Assembly (NCBI GenBank): GCA_017649325.1 | Contig: JAGCHA010000037.1 | Location: forward strand, 1-38,681 | DNA length: 38,681 nucleotides | Source: Ruminococcus sp. | GTDB lineage: Bacteria > Bacillota > Clostridia > Oscillospirales > Ruminococcaceae | Direction of reading: 5' to 3' | In this document: positions 16,233 to 25,686 of the stretch, in pieces | Position numbering within the stretch: position 1 is the first letter of the stretch | Layout of the letters: each line of letters starts with the position of its first letter | The notes under the pieces: model-generated | Told to the model about the DNA's origin: nothing | Database searches by the model: none | The model's input: only the letters and a program-made list of their open reading frames with translations | Translations under genes and position numbers: made by a program

Positions 16233-16261
16233 ATTATACAGCCGTTCCCGTCAAAAGTCAA
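16233..16261 (-). promoter_or_regulatory. Strong sigma-A promoter of the YGPP/rSAM unit
   Basis: On the minus strand TTGACT (16261-16256) and TATAAT (16238-16233) are separated by 17 bases. It lies between the uvrA stop and the lipoprotein start, so the three-gene unit has its own near-consensus promoter independent of uvrBA. Confidence 0.75.
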
Positions 16262-16266
16262 CAATT

Positions 16267-19095
16267 TTATTTCTCGGAAAGATACTTTTTCAGATATTGT
16301 CCCGTATATGAGTTCTTGCACTTGGCGACATCCTCGGGGGTACCCTCGGCGACTATTGTACCGCCGCCGTCTCCGCCCTCCGGACCGAGATCGATGATGT
16401 GGTCGGCGACCTTTATAACGTTGAGATTATGCTCAATAACGAGAACGGTATTGCCTTGGTCGGTAAGCTCCTGTAGTACGTCGATGAGCCTGTGGACGTC
16501 GGCAGTATGCAGACCCGTGGTGGGCTCGTCAAGAATGTAGATAGTACGTCCCGTAGCGCGCTTTGACAGCTCCGTCGAGAGCTTCACGCGCTGAGCCTCG
16601 CCGCCTGAGAGAGTCGTTGCCGACTGTCCGAGCCTGATATAACCGAGCCCGACTTCCTGCAACGTTCTGAGCTTGCGGGCAATTTTCGGAATATGCTCAA
16701 AGAATTCGACTGCCTCATCGACGGTCATTTCGAGCACATCGTAGATAGACTTGCCCTTATAGTGTACTTCGAGCGTTTCACGGTTGTAGCGCCTGCCCTT
16801 GCAGACCTCGCACGGTACGTAAATATCGGGCAGGAAGTGCATCTCTATCTTAATAATGCCGTCACCCTCACAAGCTTCGCAGCGTCCACCTTTGACATTG
16901 AAGCTGAATCGCCCTGCCGAATAGCCGTGAGCCTTGGAGTCGGGGGTCTGAGCGAAGAGGTCACGGATATCGTTGAAAACGCCTGTGTAGGTCGCGGGAT
17001 TAGAGCGTGGAGTTCGCCCTATTGGGGACTGATCGATACAGATAACCTTGTCGAGCTCGTCTATTCCGTCCATTGAGGCAAAGCTGCCTGAACGTATCCT
17101 AGCTCGGTTGAGCTTGGCTGCAAGGTGCTTGTACACTATCTCGTTGACAAGGCTGGACTTACCGCTGCCCGATACGCCCGTTACGCATACAAGTTTGCCG
17201 AGGGGGATTGTCACATTAACATTTTTGAGGTTGTGTTCGGTCGCGCCGTGAATGGTCAGGAACTTTCCGTTGCCCTCGCGGCGCTTCTTAGGAAGCGGTA
17301 TGACCTTTCTGCCGCTGAGGTACTGACCTGTTATCGAAGCTTTGCATTTGAGCAGCTTGTCCACTGTTCCCGCGAATACGACATTTCCGCCGTTCACGCC
17401 TGCTCCCGGACCGATGTCCACGATGTAGTCGGCGGCAAGCATAGTGTCGTCGTCATGCTCGACAACGATAAGCGTGTTGCCGAGGTCGCGCAGGCGTTTC
17501 AGCGTCGCTATGAGCTTGTCGTTGTCACGCTGATGGAGTCCGATACTCGGTTCGTCTAGGATATACAGAACACCTACAAGCGACGAGCCTATCTGCGTGG
17601 CAAGTCGTATACGCTGGCTTTCGCCGCCTGAGAGAGTCCCCGCTGCACGTGAGAGCGTAAGATATTCGAGTCCGACGCTTTTAAGGAAACCGAGGCGCTC
17701 CTTTATTTCCTTGATTATGCGCTCGCCGATGAAGCCTTCATGTTCGGTGAGTTTTAGGCTCTCAAAAAAGTCAAGACCGTTTCTGACAGAAAAGTCCGTC
17801 ACCTCGCTGATATTTTTTCCACCGACAGTAACGGCAAGGTACTCGTCACGAAGCCTCTTTCCCTTGCAGACGGGACATTCGACCTCACTCATACACTCCT
17901 CGATATCGTTGCGGGAGTAGTCACTGCTCGTCTCGCGGTATCGGCGTTCAAGATTGTTGATAACGCCCTCGAATGGTGTTTCGTATGTTCCGCCGCCGAG
18001 CGACTGCGGGCGTTTCAGCTTCAGCTTCTCGTCGCCTGTTCCGTAAAGGAAGTATCCGAGCTGCTCATCTGACAGCTCTCTGACAGGCACGTCGAGCGGC
18101 ACATTGTATTTCTCGGAGATAGCGCGGTAGTACATAAGCGATATCGACGTCTCATCGAGACTGTTCCAGCCACTTGCCTTGATAGCGCCGCCTTCAATGG
18201 TAAAGTCCTTGTTCGGGACGATAAGGTCAGGGTCGATGTGACGGAATACACCCAGTCCCGTACACTTCGGGCAGGCTCCGACGGGGTTATTGAACGAGAA
18301 CATTACGGGTTCGAGTTCGCCTATGCTGATGTTATGCTCGGGACAGGCATAGTTCTGCGAGAAGAGCATTTCCTCGCCGTCTATGACATCTACAAGTGCA
18401 AGTCCATCGGTCAGCTTGAAAACCGTCTCAAGGCTGTCGGTTATACGTGACTCGATGCCCTCCTTTATGACGATACGGTCGACAATGATTTCGATGTTGT
18501 GTTTCTTGTTCTTGTCAAGCTTTATCTCCTCGGTCAACTCGTACATTATCCCGTCGACGCGTACGCGTACAAAGCCTGACTTCCTTGCGGAATCGAGCTC
18601 TTTTGTGTACTGTCCCTTGCGGTTGCGGACTATCGGCGCAAGAAGCTGAAGCTTCGTACCTGAGGGGAGCTCCATTATCGTGTCGACTATTTGATCTATG
18701 CTCTGCTGCGATATCTCGCGTCCGCATATCGGACAGTGAGGGATTCCTATTCTCGCATAGAGCAATCGAAGGTAGTCATATATCTCGGTAACAGTTCCCA
18801 CGGTCGAGCGCGGGTTCTTGGAAGTAGTCTTCTGGTCTATGGATATGGCAGGGGAGAGCCCCTCGATGCTGTCAACATCGGGCTTTTCCATTTGTCCGAG
18901 GAACATTCTCGCGTACGAGGACAGGCTTTCCACGTAACGTCGCTGACCGTCGGCGTATATCGTATCAAAGGCGAGCGAGGATTTGCCCGAACCCGAAAGT
19001 CCCGTCATTACGATAAGTCTGTCACGAGGAAGTTCGAGGTCTATGTTTTTGAGGTTATTGGCGCGTGCGCCCTTAATGATTATCTTGTCTATCAT
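16267..19095 (-). CDS. uvrA: Excinuclease ABC subunit A
   Basis: UvrA is the DNA damage sensor of nucleotide excision repair; it loads UvrB on lesions. The 942-residue length is normal. Both ABC modules are present: Walker [10 protein letters not shown] (about residue 32) and GVSGSGKSS, signatures [12 protein letters not shown] and [12 protein letters not shown], and Walker B ILDEPS and ILDEPT. Zinc-finger cysteines occur in CPICGREIS and in [10 protein letters not shown]...CEVCKG. It lies 36 bases after uvrB with an AAGGAG site, in the usual uvrB-uvrA order. No hairpin terminator is seen after it. Confidence 0.98.
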   Translation of the reverse strand: MIDKIIIKGARANNLKNIDLELPRDRLIVMTGLSGSGKSSLAFDTIYADGQRRYVESLSSYARMFLGQMEKPDVDSIEGLSPAISIDQKTTSKNPRSTVGTVTEIYDYLRLLYARIGIPHCPICGREISQQSIDQIVDTIMELPSGTKLQLLAPIVRNRKGQYTKELDSARKSGFVRVRVDGIMYELTEEIKLDKNKKHNIEIIVDRIVIKEGIESRITDSLETVFKLTDGLALVDVIDGEEMLFSQNYACPEHNISIGELEPVMFSFNNPVGACPKCTGLGVFRHIDPDLIVPNKDFTIEGGAIKASGWNSLDETSISLMYYRAISEKYNVPLDVPVRELSDEQLGYFLYGTGDEKLKLKRPQSLGGGTYETPFEGVINNLERRYRETSSDYSRNDIEECMSEVECPVCKGKRLRDEYLAVTVGGKNISEVTDFSVRNGLDFFESLKLTEHEGFIGERIIKEIKERLGFLKSVGLEYLTLSRAAGTLSGGESQRIRLATQIGSSLVGVLYILDEPSIGLHQRDNDKLIATLKRLRDLGNTLIVVEHDDDTMLAADYIVDIGPGAGVNGGNVVFAGTVDKLLKCKASITGQYLSGRKVIPLPKKRREGNGKFLTIHGATEHNLKNVNVTIPLGKLVCVTGVSGSGKSSLVNEIVYKHLAAKLNRARIRSGSFASMDGIDELDKVICIDQSPIGRTPRSNPATYTGVFNDIRDLFAQTPDSKAHGYSAGRFSFNVKGGRCEACEGDGIIKIEMHFLPDIYVPCEVCKGRRYNRETLEVHYKGKSIYDVLEMTVDEAVEFFEHIPKIARKLRTLQEVGLGYIRLGQSATTLSGGEAQRVKLSTELSKRATGRTIYILDEPTTGLHTADVHRLIDVLQELTDQGNTVLVIEHNLNVIKVADHIIDLGPEGGDGGGTIVAEGTPEDVAKCKNSYTGQYLKKYLSEK

Positions 19096-19131
19096 ATATG
19101 CTCCTTGTTGGATTGGATTCCGAATTAAAAA

Positions 19132-21093
19132 TTATTCTCCCTGTAGTTCTTTTATCTTATCGCGCAGGTAGGCGGCATGCTCGAATTCAAGGAGTTTAGC
19201 GGCGTTCTTCATCTCAGCGGTCAGCTTGTCGATAAGCTGTTGCTTCTCGCTGACCGAAAGCTTCTTCTTGCTAAGCCGCTTTTCGATCTTGGGCTTTGAG
19301 GTTATCTCCAGTACGTCGCGGACGTCCTTGATTATCGTCTTCGGTATTATGCCGTGTTCCTCGTTGAAGGCGGTCTGTATAGCACGACGACGTTCGGTCT
19401 CGGTGATAGCACGCTCCATAGAGCCTGTTACTGTATCCGCGTACATTATTACCTGTCCTGAGGCATTGCGCGCGGCGCGTCCGATAGTCTGTATAAGTGA
19501 GGTCTCACTTCGCAGGAAGCCCTCCTTGTCCGCATCAAGTATGGCTATGAGGCTGACCTCCGGGATATCAAGGCCTTCACGCAGGAGGTTGATACCGACA
19601 AGTACGTCGAAAACGCCGTTTCGCAGGTCCTTGATTATCTCCATACGCTCAATGGTGTCGATATCGTGGTGCAGGTAGCGCACCTTCACGCCGAGTCCCT
19701 CATAGTAAGAAGTGAGGTCTTCAGCCATTTTCTTTGTCAGAGTCGTGACAAGGACACGTTCATGCTTCTCGACGCGCTCATTTATCTCCGATAGAAGGTC
19801 ATCGACCTGTCCCTGAGTGGGCTTAATGATTATCTCGGGGTCAACAAGTCCCGTCGGACGTATGAGCTGTTCAACTATGATATCAGTCTTTTCGCGCTCT
19901 ATTTGTCCGGGAGTTGCGCTGACGTATATCGCCTGATGTATATGAGCATTGAACTCATCGAAGTTGAGCGGACGGTTGTCCATAGCACTCGGCAGGCGGA
20001 AGCCGTAGTCAACAAGTGTTGTCTTTCTTGCGCGGTCACCTGCATACATGGCACGAACCTGCGGGAGAGTCACGTGACTCTCATCGACGATGAGGAGAAA
20101 ATCCTCAGGGAAGTGGTCCATAAGGGTGAGGGGAGTGCTCCCTGCGGGACGCCCCGCAAGCACTCGCGAATAGTTCTCAACGCCCGAACAGTAGCCGACC
20201 TCGCGTATCATCTCCATGTCGTAGTGGGTGCGCTGTTCGATGCGCTGTGCCTCTATGAGCTTATTGTTCTTCTGGAAGTAGTCGATACGCTCGGCGAGCT
20301 CGCGGTCTATCTCCTTGAGGGCGTTTTCGAGCTTGTCGTCGCCGACGACGTAGTGAGATGCAGGGAAAATAGCCACATGGCTGACAACAGACTTGACTTC
20401 GCCCGTAACTACGTTTATCTCAGAGATACGGTCTATCTCGTCGCCAAAATACTCCACGCGGACAGCCGTATCGCTCGACCTCGCGGGGAATATCTCGACC
20501 ACGTCACCGCGAACTCTGAACCTGTTGCGCTCGAAAGCGACATCGTTACGCTCATAGCGTATACGCACGAGCTCGGTGATAAGCTGGTCGCGTGGCTTTT
20601 CAGCTCCCTGACGGATGGAGACGCACATTGAGCGGTATTCCTCCGGACTTCCAAGGGAGTATATACACGAAACGCTTGCCACGATGATTACGTCTCTACG
20701 CTCGGCGAGGGCGGTGGTCGCAGAGTGGCGGAGCTTATCTATTTCGTCGTTTATCGAGGAGTCTTTCTCAATATAGCTGTCAGTCGATGGTACATACGCC
20801 TCAGGCTGGTAGTAGTCGTAGTAGGAAACGAAGTATTCAACGGCGTTCTCAGGGAAAAATTCACGGAACTCCGAACAAAGCTGAGCTGCAAGTATTTTAT
20901 TGTGTGCAAGAACAAGAGTGGGCTTGTTCACGCGGGCGATGACATTAGCCATTGTGAACGTCTTGCCCGAGCCCGTAACGCCGAGCAGAATCTGCTCCTT
21001 CATTCCAGATTCTATACCCTTTGCAAGTTTATCTATTGCCTGCGGCTGGTCGCCTGCGGGCGCGTAATCCGAGTGGAGAATGAAGTGGTCCAT
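19132..21093 (-). CDS. uvrB: Excinuclease ABC subunit B
   Basis: UvrB is the damage-verifying, helicase-like subunit that recruits UvrC. The 653-residue protein has Walker [11 protein letters not shown], the damage-probing beta-hairpin region ([20 protein letters not shown]), DESHVTLPQ, helicase motifs [14 protein letters not shown] and QTIGRAARN, and a C-terminal UVR motif ([22 protein letters not shown]) that contacts UvrC. It is the first gene of the uvrBA unit. I found no GAAC-N4-GTTC-type LexA box in the upstream region. Confidence 0.98.
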   Translation of the reverse strand: MDHFILHSDYAPAGDQPQAIDKLAKGIESGMKEQILLGVTGSGKTFTMANVIARVNKPTLVLAHNKILAAQLCSEFREFFPENAVEYFVSYYDYYQPEAYVPSTDSYIEKDSSINDEIDKLRHSATTALAERRDVIIVASVSCIYSLGSPEEYRSMCVSIRQGAEKPRDQLITELVRIRYERNDVAFERNRFRVRGDVVEIFPARSSDTAVRVEYFGDEIDRISEINVVTGEVKSVVSHVAIFPASHYVVGDDKLENALKEIDRELAERIDYFQKNNKLIEAQRIEQRTHYDMEMIREVGYCSGVENYSRVLAGRPAGSTPLTLMDHFPEDFLLIVDESHVTLPQVRAMYAGDRARKTTLVDYGFRLPSAMDNRPLNFDEFNAHIHQAIYVSATPGQIEREKTDIIVEQLIRPTGLVDPEIIIKPTQGQVDDLLSEINERVEKHERVLVTTLTKKMAEDLTSYYEGLGVKVRYLHHDIDTIERMEIIKDLRNGVFDVLVGINLLREGLDIPEVSLIAILDADKEGFLRSETSLIQTIGRAARNASGQVIMYADTVTGSMERAITETERRRAIQTAFNEEHGIIPKTIIKDVRDVLEITSKPKIEKRLSKKKLSVSEKQQLIDKLTAEMKNAAKLLEFEHAAYLRDKIKELQGE

Positions 21094-21127
21094 AATTACC
21101 TCCGTGGTACGATGATGTTACTATAAT

Positions 21128-21156
21128 ATTATACCACAATTGTTTCAAAATAGCAA
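21128..21156 (-). promoter_or_regulatory. Promoter of uvrBA
   Basis: On the minus strand TTGCTA (21156-21151), 17 bases, then TATAAT (21133-21128), about 35 bases before the uvrB start with its GGAGG site. The -10 is consensus and the -35 is weak (4 of 6). Confidence 0.55.
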
Positions 21157-21172
21157 GAACAAATTTTCTTTT

Positions 21173-21988
21173 TTATTGCTTTCCTCGGCATACCTGCCAG
21201 AATGCGACCGCCGAAGCCGCTGCTACGTTCAGCGAGTCCACCTCGTTGGACATCGGAATACATATAGAATAGTCGGAGGCAGATATCGTTTCCTTTGAGA
21301 GACCGTCGCCCTCTGCACCGAGTATGACAGCGAGCTGCTCCTCGGAGTTGAGATGCTCGTCGTCGATGTCAACGCTGTCCTCGACGAGAGCCATAGCCGC
21401 CGTCTTGAAGCCCATACCGTGCAGAAGCTCCATATCCGTAAGAGCTCCGCTCATATACGTCCACGGCACTTGAAACACCGAGCCCATACTCACACGCGAG
21501 GAGCGCCTGTACAGCGGGTCGGAGCACGTATCCGTGAGCAGTACCGCCTCTATACCGAGAGCCGCCGCCGAGCGGAATATCGCGCCGACATTGGTCGGGT
21601 TCACGACGTTCTCGAGGACAGCTATACGTCGTGCTCCGAGGCAGATATCCAAGGGAGCAGGCAGAGCCCGTCTCCTCATCGCGCAGATAGCTCCGCGAAT
21701 CAGCTTGAATCCCGTAAGCTCTGTGATAATCTCGCTGTCGGCGGTGTATACAGACACTCCTGCCGCCTCTATGACCTCGGCGGCTTCGCCTGTGATGTCG
21801 CGGCGTTCGCAGAGTATAGAGAGCGGCTCGTAACCTGCGAGCAAAGCTCTCTCTATGACCTTTGGGCTCTCGGCGAGAAATATTCCCGCTTCGGGCTCGT
21901 ACCAATGCAGTAGCTGAGTCTCCCTCTGCTGTCGGTACATACCGAGCTCGGGAGCATCAGTATCGGAAAATACGATTATTTCGGGCAT
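21173..21988 (-). CDS. SpoU/TrmH-family RNA 2'-O-methyltransferase
   Basis: The 271-residue product has the SPOUT knot motifs: motif 1 NPTNVGAIFRSAAALG, motif 2 LAVILGAEGDGLS and motif 3 ISIPMS-type (CIPMSNEVDSLNVAAASAVA), which bind SAM and carry catalysis. The N-terminal part with FLAESPKVIERALLAGYEP is the usual RNA-recognition domain of 23S rRNA/tRNA ribose methylases. I take the start at 21988 (MPEIIVFS) because ACAGGTGAT precedes it; the open frame upstream has no homology. The precise RNA target is not readable. Confidence 0.9.
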   Translation of the reverse strand: MPEIIVFSDTDAPELGMYRQQRETQLLHWYEPEAGIFLAESPKVIERALLAGYEPLSILCERRDITGEAAEVIEAAGVSVYTADSEIITELTGFKLIRGAICAMRRRALPAPLDICLGARRIAVLENVVNPTNVGAIFRSAAALGIEAVLLTDTCSDPLYRRSSRVSMGSVFQVPWTYMSGALTDMELLHGMGFKTAAMALVEDSVDIDDEHLNSEEQLAVILGAEGDGLSKETISASDYSICIPMSNEVDSLNVAAASAVAFWQVCRGKQ

Positions 21989-22022
21989 AATATCACCTGT
22001 TTTATGTAGTATAGCTCTAATT

Positions 22023-22051
22023 ATTATATCACATTGAATTTTTAATGTAAA
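22023..22051 (-). promoter_or_regulatory. Promoter of the SpoU methyltransferase gene
   Basis: On the minus strand TTTACA (22051-22046), 17 bases, TATAAT (22028-22023), about 35 bases before the start codon. It is divergent from the ABC transporter gene. Confidence 0.65.
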
Positions 22052-22058
22052 CAATAAA

Positions 22059-22090
22059 TTGAGGTTAATTTGAGGTTGGCGGAATATAAT
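22059..22090 (+). promoter_or_regulatory. -10 element with upstream TTGAGGTT direct repeats, ABC transporter
   Basis: A consensus TATAAT lies at 22085-22090, 31 bases before the ABC transporter ATG, but no good -35 is found at 16-18 bases. Instead there are two copies of TTGAGGTT (22059-22066 and 22070-22077) in direct repeat with an 11-base period. One-turn direct repeats near a poor -35 are typical of OmpR/PhoB-type response regulator sites, which suggests activator control. Confidence 0.4.
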
Positions 22091-22121
22091 GTCAGAGTAA
22101 TCTTATTATGGAGGGAAATAT

Positions 22122-25100
22122 ATGCTCGAACTCAAAGGCATCAAGAAAGACTACCTTGCGGGCGAGAACACCGTTCACGCGCTCAAGGGAATTGACCTCA
22201 AGTTCAGACAATCGGAATTCGTGGCTATCCTCGGACCTTCGGGCTGCGGAAAGACCACAATGCTCAATATCATTGGCGGACTCGATCAGTACACCGAGGG
22301 CGACCTTATCATCAACGGACGCTCTACCAAGGAGTACAAGGACCGCGACTGGGACGCATACCGCAACCATTCTATCGGCTTCGTGTTCCAGAGCTATAAT
22401 CTCATTCCTCACCAGACAGTTCTGCGCAACGTAGAGCTCGCGCTGACGCTCTCGGGCGTATCTAAAAATGAGCGTGTTGAACGCGCAAAGAAGGCTCTCG
22501 AAAAGGTCGGACTCGGCAACCAGTTCAACAAGCGTCCGTCAGAAATGTCCGGAGGACAGATGCAGCGTGTAGCTATTGCGCGTGCAATCGTCAATGACCC
22601 TGATATTATCCTCGCTGACGAGCCTACGGGAGCTCTCGACACCGTAACGAGTGAGCAGGTAATGGATATCCTCAAGGATATATCCAAGGACAGACTCGTT
22701 ATCATGGTAACTCACAACCCCGAGCTTGCCGAGAAGTATTCGACCCGTATCGTGCGTATGCTCGACGGCGTTATACAGGAGGATTCCGCTCCGCTGACCG
22801 AGAAGGAGATCCAGATGGAGGAGGTCCGCGACAAGACCCTGCAGGACGAAGAGGCGGGCGTAAAAAAGAAAAAGCCCTCTATGTCGTTCATAACCTCGGT
22901 CGGACTATCGATGAAGAACCTCTTCACCAAGAAAGGACGTACGATGCTTACTTCATTCGCGGGAAGCATCGGTATCATCGGTATTGCTCTAATCTACGCT
23001 GTTTCGCAGGGCTTCCAGAATTATATCGACGATATACAGGAAGAGACACTTTCCTCTTATCCTCTCGCTATTGAGCACACAAACACCGACCTCTCCGCTA
23101 TAATGGAGACCTTCATGAAGCTCGGCAGCGGCGATATTGACCACGGAAAGGATGCCGTATACAAGCGCTCGGCGATATACGAGATAGTCAATGCCTTCAA
23201 TGATAAGGAGAATTCAGAAAACGACCTCAAATCGTTCAAGGCTTATATTGAGGAGCAGAAAGCTGACGAGGAGTCCAAGCTCCACGGTGCACTTAATGGC
23301 GTGCAGTACGCATACGACTACGATATGCTCGTATATACCAAAAACGTTGACGGAGACATTATAATCTCAGATGCCGAACAGCTTATGACCGAACTTATGG
23401 CTGATGCGATGAACATTGATATGTCCGCTATGTCAAGCATGAGCAGCGGCTCTATGATGGGCGGTATGATGGGCAGCAGTATGCAGATGAAACTGTGGCA
23501 GGAAATGCTCGCAGGCGATAACGGTAAAAAGGTAAGCCCTCTCCTTGAAAAGCAATACGATGTCGTTTACGGTTCATGGCCAAACAGCTATGATGAAGTA
23601 GTGCTCGTGCTCGACAAGAACAACGAGCTCAACGACGTGGCTCTTTACGCTCTCGGTCTTGAGACCAAAGAAGAGATAGACCAGATCATGACAGCCGCTA
23701 TGGACGGTAAAACAAAGGTCGAGTTCAACCAGCAGCAGTGGAGCTATGAGGATATCTGCAACCGAACTTACCGCGTAGTCCTCAACTCCGACTGCTTCAA
23801 GTTTGATAAATCCACTAACACATACTCCGACCTCCGTGATACTGAGGCAGGTATGACATATCTCTATGACAACGGTATCGACATTAAGGTCAGCGGAATC
23901 ATACGTCCAAGTGAAGACTCAAAGACGGCTATGCTCACGGGTGCTATCGCATACACGGGCGACCTCACTCGCTATATCATCGAGAATTCACAAGACGCTG
24001 ATGTCATCAAGGCACAGCTCGATACTCCCGAAAAAGATGTTATCTCAGGACTTCCTTTCAAGCCCGCCGCAGGCTCCCTCACAGATGAGGAGAAGCAGGA
24101 GCTCTTCCGCACTTATGTCAACGGAAAGGGCGATACAGATAAAACCGCACTCTATGTACAATTAATGAGCACACCCAAGCAGGAGGAGCTCGCTCAGATG
24201 ACAGCCGAAGCTATGAAGGACGTCAAGCGCGAGGATATGGAGACTGCTCTTGTACAGATGCTCACTCAGCAGATGGGAGTTGCCGAGGACGATATCCGCG
24301 GTTACCTCTCGCAGATGAGTGACGATGACCTCACCGCAGCTTATACTCAGGGAGTTCAGGAGCAGATAAAGGCTCAGTACGCTCAGCAGGTAATGGAGCA
24401 GCTCGGCACAATGGAACCCGCTCAGATGCTTGCGGCTCTCGACCAGATGATGAAGGATATGAAGGCTTCAGATGCAGCTTACTTTTATGATGAGATAGTT
24501 GAGTTCTCAAATGCAACATACGAAGATAACCTCCGTAAAATGGGCTATATCGACCTCGATGATCCGTCAATGATAAGCCTTTACTCCAAGTCCTTCGAGA
24601 AGAAAGACGTCATCGAGGACGTTATCAAGGACTACAACGAGGGCAAGGACGAGCTTGACACCATCAAATACACCGACTACATCGGTCTTATGATGAGCAG
24701 TATCACAACCATCATAAACGCTATCACCTACGTTCTCATCGCTTTCGTCAGCATTTCGCTCATCGTTTCCTCGATAATGATAGGAGTTATTACACTGATA
24801 TCCGTTCAGGAACGCACCAAGGAAATCGGTATACTCCGCGCGATAGGTGCTTCCAAGCGGAACGTAAGCAATATGTTCAATGCAGAGACCATGCTCATAG
24901 GCTTTACCTCAGGACTTCTCGGAGTCATAGTTTCATGGCTTGCAACATTCCCAATAAATGCGATAATCGAAGGTCTGACAGGCATAACGAACCTCAAGTC
25001 TGTTCTGCCTTTGCCCGCAGCAGTTATACTCATAATGATAAGTGTAATGCTCACACTTATCTCGGGTATCATTCCCTCGAGAAGCGCAGCTAAGAAAGAC

Positions 25101-25127
25101 CCTGTTGTTGCTCTCAGAACAGAATAA
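22122..25127 (+). CDS. MacB/FtsX-type ABC transporter, ATPase fused to permease
   Basis: The 1001-residue fusion starts with an ABC ATPase (1 to about 230): Walker [11 protein letters not shown]-loop [12 protein letters not shown], signature [15 protein letters not shown], Walker [16 protein letters not shown] helix near residues 280-300 ([20 protein letters not shown]) opens an extracytoplasmic region of about 550 residues. The C-terminal FtsX permease has about three more TM helices (from [20 protein letters not shown] on), with [20 protein letters not shown]. This is the MacB topology used for export or mechanotransmission of peptides, lipoproteins or toxins. The outer region includes a Met-rich stretch at about residues 427-460. 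GGAGGG precedes the ATG. Substrate unknown. Confidence 0.92.
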   Translation: MLELKGIKKDYLAGENTVHALKGIDLKFRQSEFVAILGPSGCGKTTMLNIIGGLDQYTEGDLIINGRSTKEYKDRDWDAYRNHSIGFVFQSYNLIPHQTVLRNVELALTLSGVSKNERVERAKKALEKVGLGNQFNKRPSEMSGGQMQRVAIARAIVNDPDIILADEPTGALDTVTSEQVMDILKDISKDRLVIMVTHNPELAEKYSTRIVRMLDGVIQEDSAPLTEKEIQMEEVRDKTLQDEEAGVKKKKPSMSFITSVGLSMKNLFTKKGRTMLTSFAGSIGIIGIALIYAVSQGFQNYIDDIQEETLSSYPLAIEHTNTDLSAIMETFMKLGSGDIDHGKDAVYKRSAIYEIVNAFNDKENSENDLKSFKAYIEEQKADEESKLHGALNGVQYAYDYDMLVYTKNVDGDIIISDAEQLMTELMADAMNIDMSAMSSMSSGSMMGGMMGSSMQMKLWQEMLAGDNGKKVSPLLEKQYDVVYGSWPNSYDEVVLVLDKNNELNDVALYALGLETKEEIDQIMTAAMDGKTKVEFNQQQWSYEDICNRTYRVVLNSDCFKFDKSTNTYSDLRDTEAGMTYLYDNGIDIKVSGIIRPSEDSKTAMLTGAIAYTGDLTRYIIENSQDADVIKAQLDTPEKDVISGLPFKPAAGSLTDEEKQELFRTYVNGKGDTDKTALYVQLMSTPKQEELAQMTAEAMKDVKREDMETALVQMLTQQMGVAEDDIRGYLSQMSDDDLTAAYTQGVQEQIKAQYAQQVMEQLGTMEPAQMLAALDQMMKDMKASDAAYFYDEIVEFSNATYEDNLRKMGYIDLDDPSMISLYSKSFEKKDVIEDVIKDYNEGKDELDTIKYTDYIGLMMSSITTIINAITYVLIAFVSISLIVSSIMIGVITLISVQERTKEIGILRAIGASKRNVSNMFNAETMLIGFTSGLLGVIVSWLATFPINAIIEGLTGITNLKSVLPLPAAVILIMISVMLTLISGIIPSRSAAKKDPVVALRTE

Positions 25128-25135
25128 TAATGATT

Positions 25136-25159
25136 CAGCGGCGTAACTTCTCGCCGCTG
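25136..25159. other. GC-rich hairpin after the ABC transporter gene
   Basis: Exact 8-bp arms CAGCGGCG and CGCCGCTG around TAACTTCT. It is followed by A's on the plus strand, so it is not itself an intrinsic terminator. It may protect the 3' end of the transcript. Confidence 0.5.
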
Positions 25160-25167
25160 AAAAAAGG

Positions 25168-25192
25168 AGGTATCACCAAAAAAGTGATACCT
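25168..25192. terminator. Bidirectional terminator between ABC transporter and PFL units
   Basis: Arms AGGTATCAC and GTGATACCT enclose CAAAAAA. The hairpin is followed by CTTTT on the plus strand and CCTTTTTTC on the minus strand. Confidence 0.85.
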
Positions 25193-25221
25193 CTTTTAAT
25201 TATAAAAAATACATAAAGTAA

Positions 25222-25461
25222 TTACAGTTTACTGTGGAAAGTGCGTGAAATAACGTCATCCTGCTGCTCCTTTGTAAGTTTGACGAAGTTGACAGCGTAA
25301 CCGGATACTCTGACCGTGAGCTGCGGGTACTTTTCAGGATGCGCCTGTGCATCAAGCAGAGTTTCACGCGTAAAAACATTTACATTAAGATGATGTCCGC
25401 CTTTCTTGACATAGCCGTCGAGCAGTTCAATAAGGTTATCTACCTGTTTATCATTAGCCAT
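25222..25461 (-). CDS. Stand-alone glycyl-radical domain of pyruvate formate-lyase
   Basis: The 79-residue protein matches the C-terminal domain of [42 protein letters not shown] with radical Gly54, and [16 protein letters not shown] as the exact PFL-like end. It has its own start with an AAAGGAGG site. The preceding PFL protein stops exactly before this domain, so this is probably an obligate radical subunit rather than a spare part. E. coli GrcA (YfiD) is a similar stand-alone radical domain, but there it rescues a full-length, oxygen-damaged PFL. It is the third gene of the PFL set, 12 bases after the 70-residue protein. An activating enzyme (PflA) is not in the window. Confidence 0.9.
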   Translation of the reverse strand: MANDKQVDNLIELLDGYVKKGGHHLNVNVFTRETLLDAQAHPEKYPQLTVRVSGYAVNFVKLTKEQQDDVISRTFHSKL

Positions 25462-25473
25462 AATGATCCTCCT

Positions 25474-25686
25474 TTATTCGTCATTATCTACAGCTTCCTC
25501 TGTAGGTTGACAGCACGCGCCCTTTACACCGCATATATCGGTGCTTTTTACAGTGTCCACTTTCAGTCCGTCACCTTCAGCAGAAGTTACGTTTATATGA
25601 CCGCTTCCTTGCGAAAACAGATTGTCTATAAGCTTCGCAAGCTCCTCGGGACTTCTGTTTTCAAAATTCTTGATATCCTCATTCAT
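25474..25686 (-). CDS. 70-residue Cys-containing protein between the PFL core and its radical domain
   Basis: I know no named family for this protein. Residues 13-33 ([21 protein letters not shown]) resemble the start of the glycyl-radical domain encoded next door ([21 protein letters not shown]). The radical RVSGYA motif and the rest are absent, and a tail with Cys52, Cys58 and Cys59 ([12 protein letters not shown]) plus an acidic end follows. The start at 25686 is supported by GGAGG upstream and an eight-base overlap with the PFL stop; upstream in-frame codons lack support. It looks like a truncated duplicate of the radical-domain linker that gained a Cys tail. An assembly, repair or regulatory role with PFL is only a guess. 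Confidence 0.75.
   Translation of the reverse strand: MNEDIKNFENRSPEELAKLIDNLFSQGSGHINVTSAEGDGLKVDTVKSTDICGVKGACCQPTEEAVDNDE

Noticed and set aside
19903-20631. 242-codon plus-strand open frame inside uvrB
   Set aside because: It lies wholly within a highly conserved gene on the other strand and has no ribosome site; shadow frame.
25136-25159. GC-rich hairpin as the terminator of the ABC transporter gene
   Set aside because: It is followed by A's on the plus strand; the next hairpin at 25168-25192 has the T-run.
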